DNA of 64,000 nt from Deinococcus sedimenti. Lineage in GTDB: Bacteria; Deinococcota; Deinococci; Deinococcales; Deinococcaceae. The translations under genes were made by a program, and so were the position numbers. Positions 29,383 to 39,021 of the stretch are shown one piece after another. The stretch spans positions 62,001 through 126,000 of the forward strand of contig NZ_BMQN01000007.1 of the NCBI RefSeq assembly GCF_014648135.1. The letters are read 5' to 3'. A model generated the notes under the pieces. That model saw nothing but the letters and a program-made list of their open reading frames with translations, made no database searches and had not been told where the DNA came from. Each line of letters begins with the position of its first letter. Position 1 is the first letter of the stretch.

Positions 29383-30507
29383 TTACAATCTCACCGTCTG
29401 ATCAGCCTGACTCAGGCGGGCGAGTGCGACGTCCAGGTCGGCGTCGGACTTGCAGAACGCCCAGCGCGTCAGACCGGCGGGCGCCGCGTGCTGCGCGTAG
29501 AACGCCTCGCCAGGAATGACCGCCACCCCCGAATCGATCAGGCCCTCGGCGGTCCAGGTGGGATGCAGCGCCGTCAGGAAATACGTGCCGCGCGGCTCGA
29601 ACACCGTCGCGCCCAGCGCCCGCAGCCCCGCCGCGAGACGCGTCATGCGCGCGCCGTAGGTCTCCCGCAGGCCCGCGTAGAAACCGGACTCGCGCGCGGC
29701 AGGCAGCGCTGCGGCCACGGCCGCCTGCAGCGGCGCGGGCGCGCTGAAGCTCGTGACCTGCCGCAGTCCCAGCACGCCGGGCGTCTGGCCGGGCGGGGCA
29801 ACGATCCAGCCCACACGCCACCCGGTTGCCTCCAGCCGCTTCCCGGCGCTGCCCACCGTGAAGGTCCGCTCGGGTGCCAGGGACCGCAGGGACGTGGGGC
29901 GCGGCCCGAAGTACAGCTCGTCGTACACCTCGTCACTGACGATCCACAGGTCATGCTGCCGGGCCAGCGCCACGATCCCGGCCAGTTCCGCGTCGGTGAA
30001 GACCGTGCCGGTCGGATTGAACGGGCTGTTCAGCAGCAGTGCCCGCGTGCGCGGCGTGACCGCCGCCGCCAGCGCACCCAGATCGAACTGCCAGCCCCGC
30101 GCCGGGTCCAGCGTCATGGGGACCGTCACGCCGCGCGCGCCTGCCAGCGCCACCTGCGGCAGGTACACGTCGAACACGGGTTCCAGCATCAGCACCTCGT
30201 CACCAGGTCCCGCCAGGGCCAGGGTCAGGAGGTGCAGCGCCTCAGTCGCGCCGCATGTGACCGTCACGTCCGCGCCGTCCACACCCAGATCCGCGCCCAG
30301 CGCGTCGCGCAGCGCCGGCAGGCCCGCCGGGGGCGCGTACTGGTCGAACCGGCCCAGCGCCCCCCGCGCCGCGCCCAGCAGGAACTCCGGGGGCGCCGCG
30401 CTGGGAAACCCCTGGCCCAGGTTCACCGCGCCCCGCTGCGCCGCCAGACGGCTCATGCGGGCAAAGACGCTCTCCTGTGCAGCGGCGCGTGGGTGCAGGT
30501 GGGGCAT
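29383..30507 (-). CDS. PLP-dependent class I/II aminotransferase
   Basis: 374 aa from ATG 30507 (MPHLHPRAAAQESVFARMSRLAAQ), matching fold type I aminotransferases of the kynurenine/methionine transaminase-like subgroup: VNLGQGFPSAAPPEFLL, GRFDQYAPPAGLPALRDAL, NSPFNPTGTVFTDAEL, IVSDEVYDELYF. The PLP-binding lysine lies in TVGSAGKRLEATGWRVGW. Substrate specificity cannot be fixed from sequence; these enzymes often act on methionine, glutamine or aromatic amino acids. Upstream residues of the open frame are low-complexity and excluded. It is transcribed away from the divergent GGDEF gene. Confidence 0.88.
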   Translation of the reverse strand: MPHLHPRAAAQESVFARMSRLAAQRGAVNLGQGFPSAAPPEFLLGAARGALGRFDQYAPPAGLPALRDALGADLGVDGADVTVTCGATEALHLLTLALAGPGDEVLMLEPVFDVYLPQVALAGARGVTVPMTLDPARGWQFDLGALAAAVTPRTRALLLNSPFNPTGTVFTDAELAGIVALARQHDLWIVSDEVYDELYFGPRPTSLRSLAPERTFTVGSAGKRLEATGWRVGWIVAPPGQTPGVLGLRQVTSFSAPAPLQAAVAAALPAARESGFYAGLRETYGARMTRLAAGLRALGATVFEPRGTYFLTALHPTWTAEGLIDSGVAVIPGEAFYAQHAAPAGLTRWAFCKSDADLDVALARLSQADQTVRL

Positions 30508-30670
30508 GCGTGCAGTCTGCACCCGCCCCGCCCGCCCGGGCCTCCCCGATGCAGACAGCCCCCGGCAGGCTGCCTGCGCCCCCACCCCCCCCATCGGGCC
30601 GAAAACCGCACAAGGACCCGCTGACCCGTGAGTTCCCGTTCAGACGCGGCCGCCGAAAATACCGGGATTC

Positions 30671-31741
30671 ATGCTGACCGTCCGCGTCCCCCCAGGCAGT
30701 CCGGAAGCCCAGTACCGCCGGGCCGGGCTGCTGATCGTCATGATCTGCCTGCTGCTCACGACCGCCGCCACGCTGCTGCTCAGCGGCCCGCTGCAGGTCG
30801 GGCGGACCGACCAGCTGCTGCTGGGGCTGATGCTGCTGAAGAACGCCGCGTTCATCGCGTGGCTGTGGCGCGTGCCAGGGCAGTTTCAGCTGGTCGGCGC
30901 GCTGGAACTGACCGGGGAGGTCCTGGCCGGGCTGTACCGCATGCACGACGTGCTGCTGGTCGATCACACCGCGCACGGCCTGAGCGGCTACTCGTACTGG
31001 CTGGCGCTGCCGTACCTCGTGGCGTCCCTGACCCTCCCGGCAGGTGCAGCGCTGGCGGCGGTCACGCCGTACCTGCTGGGCCTGGGCGGCCTGGGCGTGG
31101 CGTACTGGCTGGCGCCGGGCGTGCCGGACGCCCTGCGCGACGACAACGCGAACGCGTGGCTGCAGATGCTGCTGATGCACACGACGTTCATGGCGGTCAT
31201 CACGCTGCAGCAGCAGCTGCGCCGTCGCTACGCGCACGCGGTGGCGCTGGCCGAACGGAAGTCCGCGCAGGCGCTGCTCGACCCGCTGACCGGCCTGCCC
31301 GGACGGCGCGCGCTGCACGACCTGCTGGACAGCGCGCCGGACGGCCTGAGCGTCGTGTACTTCGACCTGGATCACTTCAAACGCGTGAACGACACGTACG
31401 GGCATGATGTGGGCGACGACGTGCTGCGGCACGTGGCGCGCGCCGCGCGGGCCAGCGTCCGCGCCGGGGACCGCGTGGGCCGCTGGGGCGGCGAGGAGTT
31501 CCTGATCCTCGTGCGTGGCGACGCCGCGGTCGCGGCGCGGGTGGCCGGGCGGCTGCGCGCGCACCTGCACGCCCACCCGCACCCGGTCGCGGGTCCGGTG
31601 ACGCTCAGCTGCGGGGTGGCGCAGCGGCATCCGGGCGAGGACATCAGCCACACGCTGCGGCGGGCCGATCAGGCGCTGTACGCCGCCAAACGCGCCGGGC
31701 GCGACACGGTGGAACTGGCGGCCCCGCCCGGCGCGGCCTGA
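30671..31741 (+). CDS. Membrane GGDEF-domain diguanylate cyclase
   Basis: 356 aa. The N-terminal 190 residues form about six hydrophobic helices (for example AGLLIVMICLLLTTAATLLL), followed by a short linker and a GGDEF domain with DPLTGLPGRRAL, YFDLDHFKRVNDTYGHDVGDDVL and the active-site motif RWGGEEF (GGEEF variant), so synthesis of cyclic di-GMP is expected. No RxxD inhibitory site is seen before the motif. It is followed 60 bp later by a paralogue of identical length. No clear ribosome site is seen at the ATG, so the exact start is less certain. Confidence 0.88.
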   Translation: MLTVRVPPGSPEAQYRRAGLLIVMICLLLTTAATLLLSGPLQVGRTDQLLLGLMLLKNAAFIAWLWRVPGQFQLVGALELTGEVLAGLYRMHDVLLVDHTAHGLSGYSYWLALPYLVASLTLPAGAALAAVTPYLLGLGGLGVAYWLAPGVPDALRDDNANAWLQMLLMHTTFMAVITLQQQLRRRYAHAVALAERKSAQALLDPLTGLPGRRALHDLLDSAPDGLSVVYFDLDHFKRVNDTYGHDVGDDVLRHVARAARASVRAGDRVGRWGGEEFLILVRGDAAVAARVAGRLRAHLHAHPHPVAGPVTLSCGVAQRHPGEDISHTLRRADQALYAAKRAGRDTVELAAPPGAA

Positions 31742-31800
31742 ATGGCGTTCATGGCGCGGGTGGTCAGCCCCCTGTCAGTCCGCCTGCCTAGCCTGAACAT

Positions 31801-32871
31801 ATGACCTGGAGTGCTGCCCCCGCCCCCCTGAGTGACGCGGAATTCGCGTTCCGGCGCGGCAGTCTGCTCACGGTGCTGGGCGCGGTGCTCGTGGTGTGCC
31901 TGATCACCCTGAGCGTGCAGGCGCACTGGCACTTCAGTTTCAACGATCAGCTCATGCTGATGCTGCTGGGCGTGAAGAACGCCGCGCTGTTCACGTGGCT
32001 GTGGCGTTCACCCGGCGCGTTCCGGCTGGTGGGCCTGATCGAACTGGCCATTCAGGCCGCGACGGTCCTGATCCGGCTGTACATCCTCCTGCACACCGCT
32101 CCCGGCTATCACGGGCTGGGCGGGTACGCCGTGTGGATGATCTTCGCGTACATCGTGGCGTTCATCGTGCTGCCGGCCCGGCAGGCACTGATCTTCAGTG
32201 GCGGGGTGTTCGCGGCGCTGCTGGGCATCATTGCCGCGTACGCGCTGGACCCGGCGACCGATCCGGTCATGCGGGTGGGGCTGGGCAACCCGCTGCTGCA
32301 GACGACGCTGATGCACGCGACGTTCATCGCGCTGCTGGGCTGGCAGCAGCACCTGCACGGGCAGTTCGTACGGGCGCTGTTCACCGCGCGGCGCGAGGCG
32401 ACCCTGGCGCACCTGGACGACCTGACGGGCCTGCCCAACCGCCGTCAGCTGGGCCGCTGGCTGGCGGGCGGCCTGGAGACCGGCGAGCCGCTGAGCGTGA
32501 TCCTGCTGGACCTGGATCACTTCAAGCGCGTGAACGACACGTACGGGCACGACGTGGGCGACGACGTGCTGCGGCACGTGGCGGGCCTGCTGCGCCGCAG
32601 CGTGCGCAGTGGGGATCAGGTGGGCCGCTGGGGGGGCGAGGAGTTCCTGATGCTGGTCCGCGGGGACCTGGGGGCCGCGCAGACGGTCGCGCAGCGGCTG
32701 CGGGCCCAGCTGGACGGCGCGCCGCACCGGCAGGCGGGGTCAGTCACGGTCAGCTGCGGGATCGCGCCGGCCCGGTCCGGGGAGGCCGCGCACGAGCTGC
32801 TGCGCCGCGCGGATGAGGCGCTGTACGCCGCCAAGCGCGCCGGGCGGGACGCGGTCGAGATCGCCGCCTGA
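31801..32871 (+). CDS. Membrane GGDEF-domain diguanylate cyclase (tandem paralogue)
   Basis: 356 aa with the same plan as the preceding gene: multi-helix membrane sensor (SLLTVLGAVLVVCLITLSV and later helices), then DDLTGLPNRRQL, LLDLDHFKRVNDTYGHDVGDDVL and RWGGEEF. The GGDEF halves are nearly identical while the membrane halves have diverged, as expected after a duplication followed by change of input signal. A TAGCCT -10-like box lies 6 nt before the ATG, so it has its own leaderless promoter rather than depending on the first copy. Confidence 0.88.
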   Translation: MTWSAAPAPLSDAEFAFRRGSLLTVLGAVLVVCLITLSVQAHWHFSFNDQLMLMLLGVKNAALFTWLWRSPGAFRLVGLIELAIQAATVLIRLYILLHTAPGYHGLGGYAVWMIFAYIVAFIVLPARQALIFSGGVFAALLGIIAAYALDPATDPVMRVGLGNPLLQTTLMHATFIALLGWQQHLHGQFVRALFTARREATLAHLDDLTGLPNRRQLGRWLAGGLETGEPLSVILLDLDHFKRVNDTYGHDVGDDVLRHVAGLLRRSVRSGDQVGRWGGEEFLMLVRGDLGAAQTVAQRLRAQLDGAPHRQAGSVTVSCGIAPARSGEAAHELLRRADEALYAAKRAGRDAVEIAA

Positions 32872-32905
32872 CAGGCGTCTCACCGCTGGCGCTACAGTCG
32901 GCGCT

Positions 32906-33523
32906 GTGCCTCCCCTGCTGCGCGGCCTGAGTCTGGGCCTGTCCCTGATCGTGGCGATCGGCCCGCAGAACGCGTTCGTGCTGCGCCACGGCCTGACCCG
33001 CCGGTTCGCGCTGCTGGCGGCACTGGCCTGCGCGCTGTGCGACACGCTGCTGATCACGCTGGGCGTGCTGGGCGTGGGCGGGCTGCTGGCGGGTCACGCG
33101 GCGCTGGTGGTGGCCGGGACGGTGGTGGGCGCGGCGTTCCTGACGTGGTACGGGCTGCGGGCGCTGCGGGGCGCGTGGGTGGGCGGCGCGGCCCTGCACG
33201 TCAGCGGGGCGGGCGCGGGCACGCCCGGCGCGGTGGTGGGCACGGCGCTGGGCTTCAGCCTGCTGAACCCGCACGCGCTGCTGGACACGGTGGTGCTGAT
33301 CGGCGGGGCCAGCGCGGGCCTGGGAGGCGGGGCGCGGCTGGCGTTCCTGGCGGGCACGGTCCTGGCGTCCTGGGCGTGGTTCTTCACGCTGGCGCTGGCC
33401 GGGCGGGCGCTGGCGCCGGTGATGGCGCAGCCCGGCGCGTGGCGGGTGCTGGACGCCCTGATCGGCGTGACGCTGCTGGTCACGGCCGTGGGGCTGCTGC
33501 TGGGTCTGCGCGCCGACCGGTAG
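32906..33523 (+). CDS. LysE/ArgO-family amino-acid exporter
   Basis: 205-aa inner-membrane protein with about six transmembrane helices. The family signature near the N-terminus reads LGLSLIVAIGPQNAFVLRHGL, as in the lysine/arginine exporters LysE and ArgO, and GFSLLNPHALLDTVVLIGG matches the second conserved block. The GTG start lies 7 nt after a TACAGT -10 box (32893-32898), implying a leaderless mRNA. It sits immediately upstream of carB, in keeping with export of excess arginine or lysine. Substrate inferred from family and context. Confidence 0.85.
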   Translation: MPPLLRGLSLGLSLIVAIGPQNAFVLRHGLTRRFALLAALACALCDTLLITLGVLGVGGLLAGHAALVVAGTVVGAAFLTWYGLRALRGAWVGGAALHVSGAGAGTPGAVVGTALGFSLLNPHALLDTVVLIGGASAGLGGGARLAFLAGTVLASWAWFFTLALAGRALAPVMAQPGAWRVLDALIGVTLLVTAVGLLLGLRADR

Positions 33524-33544
33524 AGGGTGGAGTGTCCGGAATGA

Positions 33545-33561
33545 CTGCATAAGTTTGCATG
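33545..33561. promoter_or_regulatory. GCAT-containing motif upstream of carB, shared with argG
   Basis: CTGCATAAGTTTGCATG matches 13 of 17 positions of CTGCATATGCATGTATG upstream of argG (28019-28035), keeping the two GCAT-type half-sites. Possible common operator of arginine/carbamoyl phosphate genes; inference only. Confidence 0.3.
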
Positions 33562-33607
33562 CCGGTTACCTTTTGCGGGGCGGGGCGTGTTAGGCTCATT
33601 CTCTGGA

Positions 33608-36600
33608 ATGCCTAAGCGTACTGACCTCCAGACCATCCTGATTCTCGGCAGCGGCCCCATCCAGATCGGGCAGGCAGCCGAGTTCGACTATTCCGGCACG
33701 CAGGCCCTCAAGGCCCTGAAGAAGGAAGGCTACCGGGTGGTGCTGGTGAACAGCAACCCCGCGACGATCATGACCGACCCGGACCTGGCGGACGCCACGT
33801 ACCTGGAACCCCTGACGCCCGAGTTCGTGCGCCGCGTCATCGAGAAGGAACGCCCGGACGCGCTGCTGCCCACCCTGGGCGGCCAGACGGCCCTGAACCT
33901 CGCCATGGACCTGAACGCCGACGGGACCCTCGCGGAGTTCGGCGTGGAACTGATCGGCGCGAACGCCGCCGCGATCCGGAAGGGCGAGGACCGCGAGGAA
34001 TTCCAGGCGGCCATGAAGAAGATCGGCGTGGAAACCGCGCGCGGGCAGATGGTCCACTCGATGGAGGAAGCCGTCGAGTACCAGAAACAGATCGGCCTGC
34101 CCATCGTGATCCGCCCCTCCTTCACGCTGGGCGGCACGGGCGGCGGCATCGCGCACACCTACGAGGAATTCCTGGCGATCACCGAGGGCGGCCTGCGCGA
34201 CAGCCCCGTCACCAGCGTCCTGCTGGAAGAAAGCATCCTGGGCTGGAAGGAGTACGAGCTGGAGGTCATGCGCGACCACGCCGACACGGTCGTGATCATC
34301 ACCAGCATCGAGAACTTCGACCCGATGGGCGTCCACACCGGCGACAGCATCACGGTGGCGCCCGCGCAGACCCTCAGTGACGTGGAGTACCAGCGGTTGC
34401 GCGACCAGTCCCTGGCGATCATCCGCGAGATCGGCGTGGACACCGGCGGCAGCAACATCCAGTTCGCCGTGAACCCGAAAGACGGCCGCGTGATCGTCAT
34501 CGAGATGAACCCCCGCGTCAGCCGCTCCTCAGCGCTGGCCAGCAAGGCGACCGGCTTCCCGATCGCGAAGATCGCCGCGCTGCTCGCGGTCGGGTACCAC
34601 CTCGACGAACTGAAGAACGACATCACCCTGAGCACCCCCGCGAGCTTCGAGCCGAGCATCGACTACGTCGTCACGAAGATCCCCCGCTTCGCGTTCGAGA
34701 AGTTCCCAGGCACGCCCGACGCCCTCGGTACCCAGATGCGCTCGGTGGGCGAGGTCATGGCCATCGGCCGCACCTTCAAGGAAAGCCTCCAGAAGGCCAT
34801 GCGAAGCATCGAGTCCGACGTGCGCGGCGCGTTCGCCGCCATGTCGATCGAGGACCTGCGCGGGCTGCTGTACGGCAACCCCCGCCGCCTGGAAGCCGTG
34901 CTGGAACTCCTGCGCCGCGGCGAGACCACGAGCGACCTGTTCGACGCGACGAAGATCGACCCGTGGTTCCTCAGCCAGCTGAAGGAGATCATCGACGCCG
35001 AGACCGAGATCACGCAACTGGGGCCCATCGGGGAGTGGAAGTACGAGATTTGGCGCGAGGTCAAACGCCTGGGCTTCAGCGACGCCCGCATCGGCGAGAT
35101 CGTCGGCCTGAGCGAACTCGACGTCCGCGCCCTGCGCAAGGAAGCCAAGGCCGTGCCGGTGTACAAGACCGTGGACACCTGCGCCGCCGAGTTCGAAGCC
35201 TTCACGCCCTACCACTACTCAACGTACGAGTGGGAGGACGAGGTCCGCAGCACCGACAAACCCAAGGTCGTCATCCTGGGATCGGGCCCCAACCGCATCG
35301 GGCAGGGCGTCGAATTCGACTACGCCACCGTCCACGCCGTCTGGGCCCTCCAGGAAGCCGGGTACGAGACCATCATGGTCAACAGCAACCCGGAAACGGT
35401 CAGCACCGATTACGACACCGCCGACCGCCTGTACTTCGAGCCCCTGACGTTCGAGGACGTCATGAACATCGTCGAGCACGAGAAACCCGTCGGCGTGATC
35501 GTGCAACTCGGCGGGCAGACGCCCCTCAAGCTCGCCAGGCGACTCGCGGACGCCGGAGCCCCCATCATCGGTACCAGCCCCGAAACCATCCACGAAGCCG
35601 AGGACCGCGCCAGCTTCAACGCCCTGTGCGAACGCCTCGGCCTGCCCCAGCCCAAGGGCAAGGTCGCGGAAACCCCGGATCAGGCCGCCGCCCTGGCCAC
35701 CGAACTCGGCTTCCCGCTCATGGCCCGCCCCTCCTACGTCCTGGGCGGCCGCGCCATGCGCACCGTCCGCAGCATGGACGAACTCACCACGTACCTCAGC
35801 GAGGTGTACGCCGCCGTCGAAGGGCAACCCAGCATCCTCCTCGACCAGTTCCTTGAGGGCGCGCTGGAACTCGACGTGGACACCCTCTGCGACGGGGAAA
35901 CCGCCGTCGTCGCGGGCATCATGGAACACGTCGAAGCCGCCGGCGTCCACTCTGGGGACAGCGCGTGCATCCTCCCGCCCGTCACCCTGGACCCCGCCAT
36001 CCTGGCGCGCGTCAAGGCCGACACGGAACGCCTCGCGCTGGAACTGGGCGTCAGGGGCCTCATGAACGTCCAGTGGGCCATCAAGGACGGCACCGCGTAC
36101 ATCCTCGAAGCGAACCCACGCGCCAGCCGCACCGTTCCGTTCGTCAGCAAGGCCGTGAACCACCCCCTCGCCAAGAGCGCCGCCCGCATCGCCGTCGGCC
36201 ACACCCTGGCGCAGATCGGCCTCACCGCGACGCCCACCCCACCCATGTACTCCGTGAAGGAAGTGCACCTGCCGTTCCTGAAATTCAAGGGCGTCATCCC
36301 CACCCTCGGCCCCGAAATGAAAAGCACCGGCGAGAGCATGGGCATCGACACCGACCCCTACCGCGCGTTCTACCGCGCGCAGATCGGCGCGAAAAACAAC
36401 CTCCCCACCAGCGGCACCGCCCTGCTGCTCGGCGACGGACTGGACGACATCGCCGCCCAGCTGCAGGCGGCAGGCCTGACCGTCACCCGCCAGCAGACCG
36501 ACCAGCTGCCCGCCCTGCTGATCGACGTGACCGGCAGCGAGTACCTGCGCACCGCGCTGGAACGCGGCGTGCCCATCGTCAGCACCAAAGAAGCCGCCGA

Positions 36601-36679
36601 ATGGACTGCCAAGGCGATTGCCGCCGCTAAGGATGACGCGCTGGGCGTGAAGAGCTTGCAGGAATGGGTGAACGCCTGA
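33608..36679 (+). CDS. carB: Carbamoyl-phosphate synthase, large subunit
   Basis: Makes carbamoyl phosphate from bicarbonate, ammonia delivered by CarA, and two ATP. The 1023 aa show the duplicated ATP-grasp structure: first half with [28 protein letters not shown] and [22 protein letters not shown], second half with [28 protein letters not shown] and [21 protein letters not shown], then a C-terminal allosteric MGS-like domain. ATG 33608 starts [11 protein letters not shown]; the six upstream in-frame residues are not typical. A 20-bp inverted repeat follows the stop. Confidence 0.97.
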   Translation: MPKRTDLQTILILGSGPIQIGQAAEFDYSGTQALKALKKEGYRVVLVNSNPATIMTDPDLADATYLEPLTPEFVRRVIEKERPDALLPTLGGQTALNLAMDLNADGTLAEFGVELIGANAAAIRKGEDREEFQAAMKKIGVETARGQMVHSMEEAVEYQKQIGLPIVIRPSFTLGGTGGGIAHTYEEFLAITEGGLRDSPVTSVLLEESILGWKEYELEVMRDHADTVVIITSIENFDPMGVHTGDSITVAPAQTLSDVEYQRLRDQSLAIIREIGVDTGGSNIQFAVNPKDGRVIVIEMNPRVSRSSALASKATGFPIAKIAALLAVGYHLDELKNDITLSTPASFEPSIDYVVTKIPRFAFEKFPGTPDALGTQMRSVGEVMAIGRTFKESLQKAMRSIESDVRGAFAAMSIEDLRGLLYGNPRRLEAVLELLRRGETTSDLFDATKIDPWFLSQLKEIIDAETEITQLGPIGEWKYEIWREVKRLGFSDARIGEIVGLSELDVRALRKEAKAVPVYKTVDTCAAEFEAFTPYHYSTYEWEDEVRSTDKPKVVILGSGPNRIGQGVEFDYATVHAVWALQEAGYETIMVNSNPETVSTDYDTADRLYFEPLTFEDVMNIVEHEKPVGVIVQLGGQTPLKLARRLADAGAPIIGTSPETIHEAEDRASFNALCERLGLPQPKGKVAETPDQAAALATELGFPLMARPSYVLGGRAMRTVRSMDELTTYLSEVYAAVEGQPSILLDQFLEGALELDVDTLCDGETAVVAGIMEHVEAAGVHSGDSACILPPVTLDPAILARVKADTERLALELGVRGLMNVQWAIKDGTAYILEANPRASRTVPFVSKAVNHPLAKSAARIAVGHTLAQIGLTATPTPPMYSVKEVHLPFLKFKGVIPTLGPEMKSTGESMGIDTDPYRAFYRAQIGAKNNLPTSGTALLLGDGLDDIAAQLQAAGLTVTRQQTDQLPALLIDVTGSEYLRTALERGVPIVSTKEAAEWTAKAIAAAKDDALGVKSLQEWVNA

Positions 36680-36691
36680 GACGATCCTACC

Positions 36692-36739
36692 AGTCTGATT
36701 TTCCTAGCGGATCATTGAGTCCGCTAGGAAAATCAGACT
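36692..36739. repeat. 20-bp perfect inverted repeat at the edge of the AT-rich island
   Basis: Two perfectly complementary 20-nt arms (36692-36711 and 36720-36739) with an 8-nt loop lie between the convergent ends of carB and the NTPase gene. A bidirectional terminator is the simplest reading, but the stem contains A4/T4 and about half A+T, unlike the GC-rich hairpins elsewhere in the window, so it may have arrived with the island. Next to it ATCTC/GAGAT and a T6 run on the minus strand may terminate the NTPase transcript. Confidence 0.6.
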
Positions 36740-36822
36740 AGGAATAAAAAACAGCTACATCTCTAATTGAGATTTCTCCATAGCGCGCTCTTCAAATCTA
36801 TCTATCGAATTTTGCATAGAAG

Positions 36823-38772
36823 CTACGAAAGGTAATCTTCTAAAACAAGCTTAATATTTCTGGAAGATATTCTTAAAGCATCCATCTCTATTGGACTAAC
36901 GTCTTTTGCGTGTGCATCCTGCCTATTATTATTGATTGTGTCTATAAATATCAGCATACTATTTTTACTTATCTGATTTCTTTTTTCTCCACTTTCCAAA
37001 AACTTGAAATCATCCCAATACTTATTAATTATCTCGCGCAAATTTAATAAATATAACCTGCTTTGCAATATATCGTCAGCATCAATGCCGACCAGTTTTT
37101 CTCTATCTTTCTCAGGCACGGCAGCGAGAACTTTTTTTATCCAGCCATCCTTTCCATATTTATATTTCAGCGTTGCTTTGATAAATTTTCTGAGGAGTGG
37201 CTCTATCGTATTCCTGATCGCAGTTATATCTTGCCAATCAGACATTATGTCAGTGTCATCCTTGATTTTTCCTGAAAGTCTATTCGACAAGTATTTCATG
37301 ATGAGATTTATTTTTATCTGAAGAGAATCACTATCAATTATCCGATAATTTTTCAAATGACTCACGTATTCGGGATGCTTTCTCGCAAGATCCGCAAACA
37401 CCTCAGTTTCTCCCTGGGATAGCCACTCAAGCATGCTATATTCATTGGGGTACCATTTTTCTAATACGAAAATGATATGTGTAGCAAATCTATATAGATC
37501 GCTTTCAATACTAGATATATGGCTCTTTACATAAGACTCAGTAATAATTATATCGCCACTGTCAGGAGAATCATATTTTTGAAATAGTCTACTACAGGCA
37601 AGTCGAATCAATAATGGGTGGCCACCGAATCTTTCATTTATAAATATTTTTGAATCATCGTCGAAATCCACACCCATATAACTTCCAATTGTATCTATCA
37701 TTAAACCTGATTCTGAATTTGAGAATTCAGGCATATACATGACAGAAACCATACTAAACAGCGGATTGTCAATTTCTCCTATGTGCGACGTTTCTACAAC
37801 CGAAGCGTTGACCCCAGAAACTAAGTACGAAAGCTTACTTTTGTTCTCGATCTGAATAGATCTCAGTGTTTTCCACAACTCTATGAAATCATTATTCCAA
37901 TGGTCAGCGGAAGCAATCCCTGGACATATGTGCTCTATCTCATCGAATGCCACAATATACCGCTTCCCATCATCCATCTTTCTAATAAAATTACCAAACC
38001 TCTTAGCTCCGTTCTCCTCGTTAAACTTTGATTTGATGTTATTGCCCATACGGATGCTAATATCTTCTAGAACCTCCCACCACCTCATTCTATACAAAGC
38101 AGCGTTCTGAAGATCAATATAAACAATTTTGGCATCTCTATACGTACCGATAATTTTTTCGCACCTCTTGATTAGCGAGGTTTTGCCCATTTTTCTTAAC
38201 CCAAATATTCCAATGTTGTTGCCCCTTCTCAGTCTATCAGAAACATCTTTAGTGAAATCCTGTCTGCCGAAGTAATAAATATCCTCCGAAACCGGATCAG
38301 AGATATCAAATAGATCCTTAAATTGCCGATACTTCTTGATCTGTCGTTCAACACAGTGTCCTTCAGAATCTTCCAGTACTGCTTCGTTCATAAAAGGAAT
38401 GATAATATTTAATTGATCCATGCGATTATTAAAATCCTGCGTTTCTTTTTCGAAAATCTCACCCGATCCCGTTACAAATAATAGAACCGGGTCCACCCGA
38501 GTAATTCCTACTTCTCGCCTAACCCTTTCAGCTTGATCCAAAAGCCTAGGGAACAATGTGTTATATTTTGTAATTATTAAAAGGATCTCTCGGTCTTTTG
38601 AGAAAAGTCTTTGCCCATCTCCAGCAGGCTTTAGCAAAATGGCAGTGAATTTTGATTTTCCGGCGTATTTTTTCGCCCATGTGATACTAAAAAACGGCAA
38701 AAACTTTTCTAGCATGCTCTTGTTCGTTCTGTACTCGACAGATTCGATGACACTCGCCGCAACTATTCCCAT
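36823..38772 (-). CDS. STAND-like P-loop NTPase with C-terminal HEPN-like domain (candidate defence gene)
   Basis: A 649-aa cytoplasmic protein in an AT-rich, Lys/Asn/Ile-rich gene quite unlike its GC-rich neighbours, a sign of transfer. Residues 1-165 are an uncharacterised alpha/beta domain (RVDPVLLFVTGSGEIF). The NTPase follows: Walker A GLRKMGKTSL (191-200, the GxRxxGKTS form of STAND/archaeal-type ATPases), Walker B YIVAFDEIE (272-280), and GGHPLLIRLAC (383-393), with a winged-helix-like part after it. Residues 515-649 resemble HEPN domains of the Swt1-like type (IEPLLRKFIKATLKYKYGKDGW, then NNNRQDAHAK), with R617/H621 as a variant RxxxH pair. I infer a single-gene conflict or abortive-infection effector; function unproven. 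Confidence 0.7.
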   Translation of the reverse strand: MGIVAASVIESVEYRTNKSMLEKFLPFFSITWAKKYAGKSKFTAILLKPAGDGQRLFSKDREILLIITKYNTLFPRLLDQAERVRREVGITRVDPVLLFVTGSGEIFEKETQDFNNRMDQLNIIIPFMNEAVLEDSEGHCVERQIKKYRQFKDLFDISDPVSEDIYYFGRQDFTKDVSDRLRRGNNIGIFGLRKMGKTSLIKRCEKIIGTYRDAKIVYIDLQNAALYRMRWWEVLEDISIRMGNNIKSKFNEENGAKRFGNFIRKMDDGKRYIVAFDEIEHICPGIASADHWNNDFIELWKTLRSIQIENKSKLSYLVSGVNASVVETSHIGEIDNPLFSMVSVMYMPEFSNSESGLMIDTIGSYMGVDFDDDSKIFINERFGGHPLLIRLACSRLFQKYDSPDSGDIIITESYVKSHISSIESDLYRFATHIIFVLEKWYPNEYSMLEWLSQGETEVFADLARKHPEYVSHLKNYRIIDSDSLQIKINLIMKYLSNRLSGKIKDDTDIMSDWQDITAIRNTIEPLLRKFIKATLKYKYGKDGWIKKVLAAVPEKDREKLVGIDADDILQSRLYLLNLREIINKYWDDFKFLESGEKRNQISKNSMLIFIDTINNNRQDAHAKDVSPIEMDALRISSRNIKLVLEDYLS

Positions 38773-38778
38773 AACTAA

Positions 38779-38806
38779 ACTATAGACAGATTTTTAAGTT
38801 CTGCAA
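38779..38806 (-). promoter_or_regulatory. Promoter of the NTPase gene
   Basis: -35 TTGCAG (38801-38806), 16-bp spacer, -10 TATAGT (38779-38784), then 6 nt to the ATG: a leaderless arrangement. An 11-bp interrupted palindrome GCAGA-A-TCTGC (38807-38817) abuts the -35 and could be an operator. The rest of 38818-39021 holds no convincing gene; AT-rich DNA gives way to GC-rich DNA near 38935. Confidence 0.5.
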
Positions 38807-39021
38807 GCAGAATCTGCCCCACCACACTACTCATGGGCAAACGGTCTCACCTCGCCTCCAAAACAGTCACAGTATTCTTTATCGAAACAAATTTTTTGAA
38901 CCCTGTTTTTACAAAGAAAATCTGCTTCTGCTGGGGCGCGGGGTAGTGACGGGGGGCGGACTGAGCCAAAAAGCCAGAACCGCCCCTCTCCCCCATCGAC
39001 ACCCCTGTGGGATACTGCGTC

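Noticed and set aside
36823..38772. Assigning the NTPase-HEPN gene to a named defence system
   Set aside because: The domain order suggests conflict-system function, but I could not match the N-terminal domain or the whole architecture to a specific named system from sequence reading alone.
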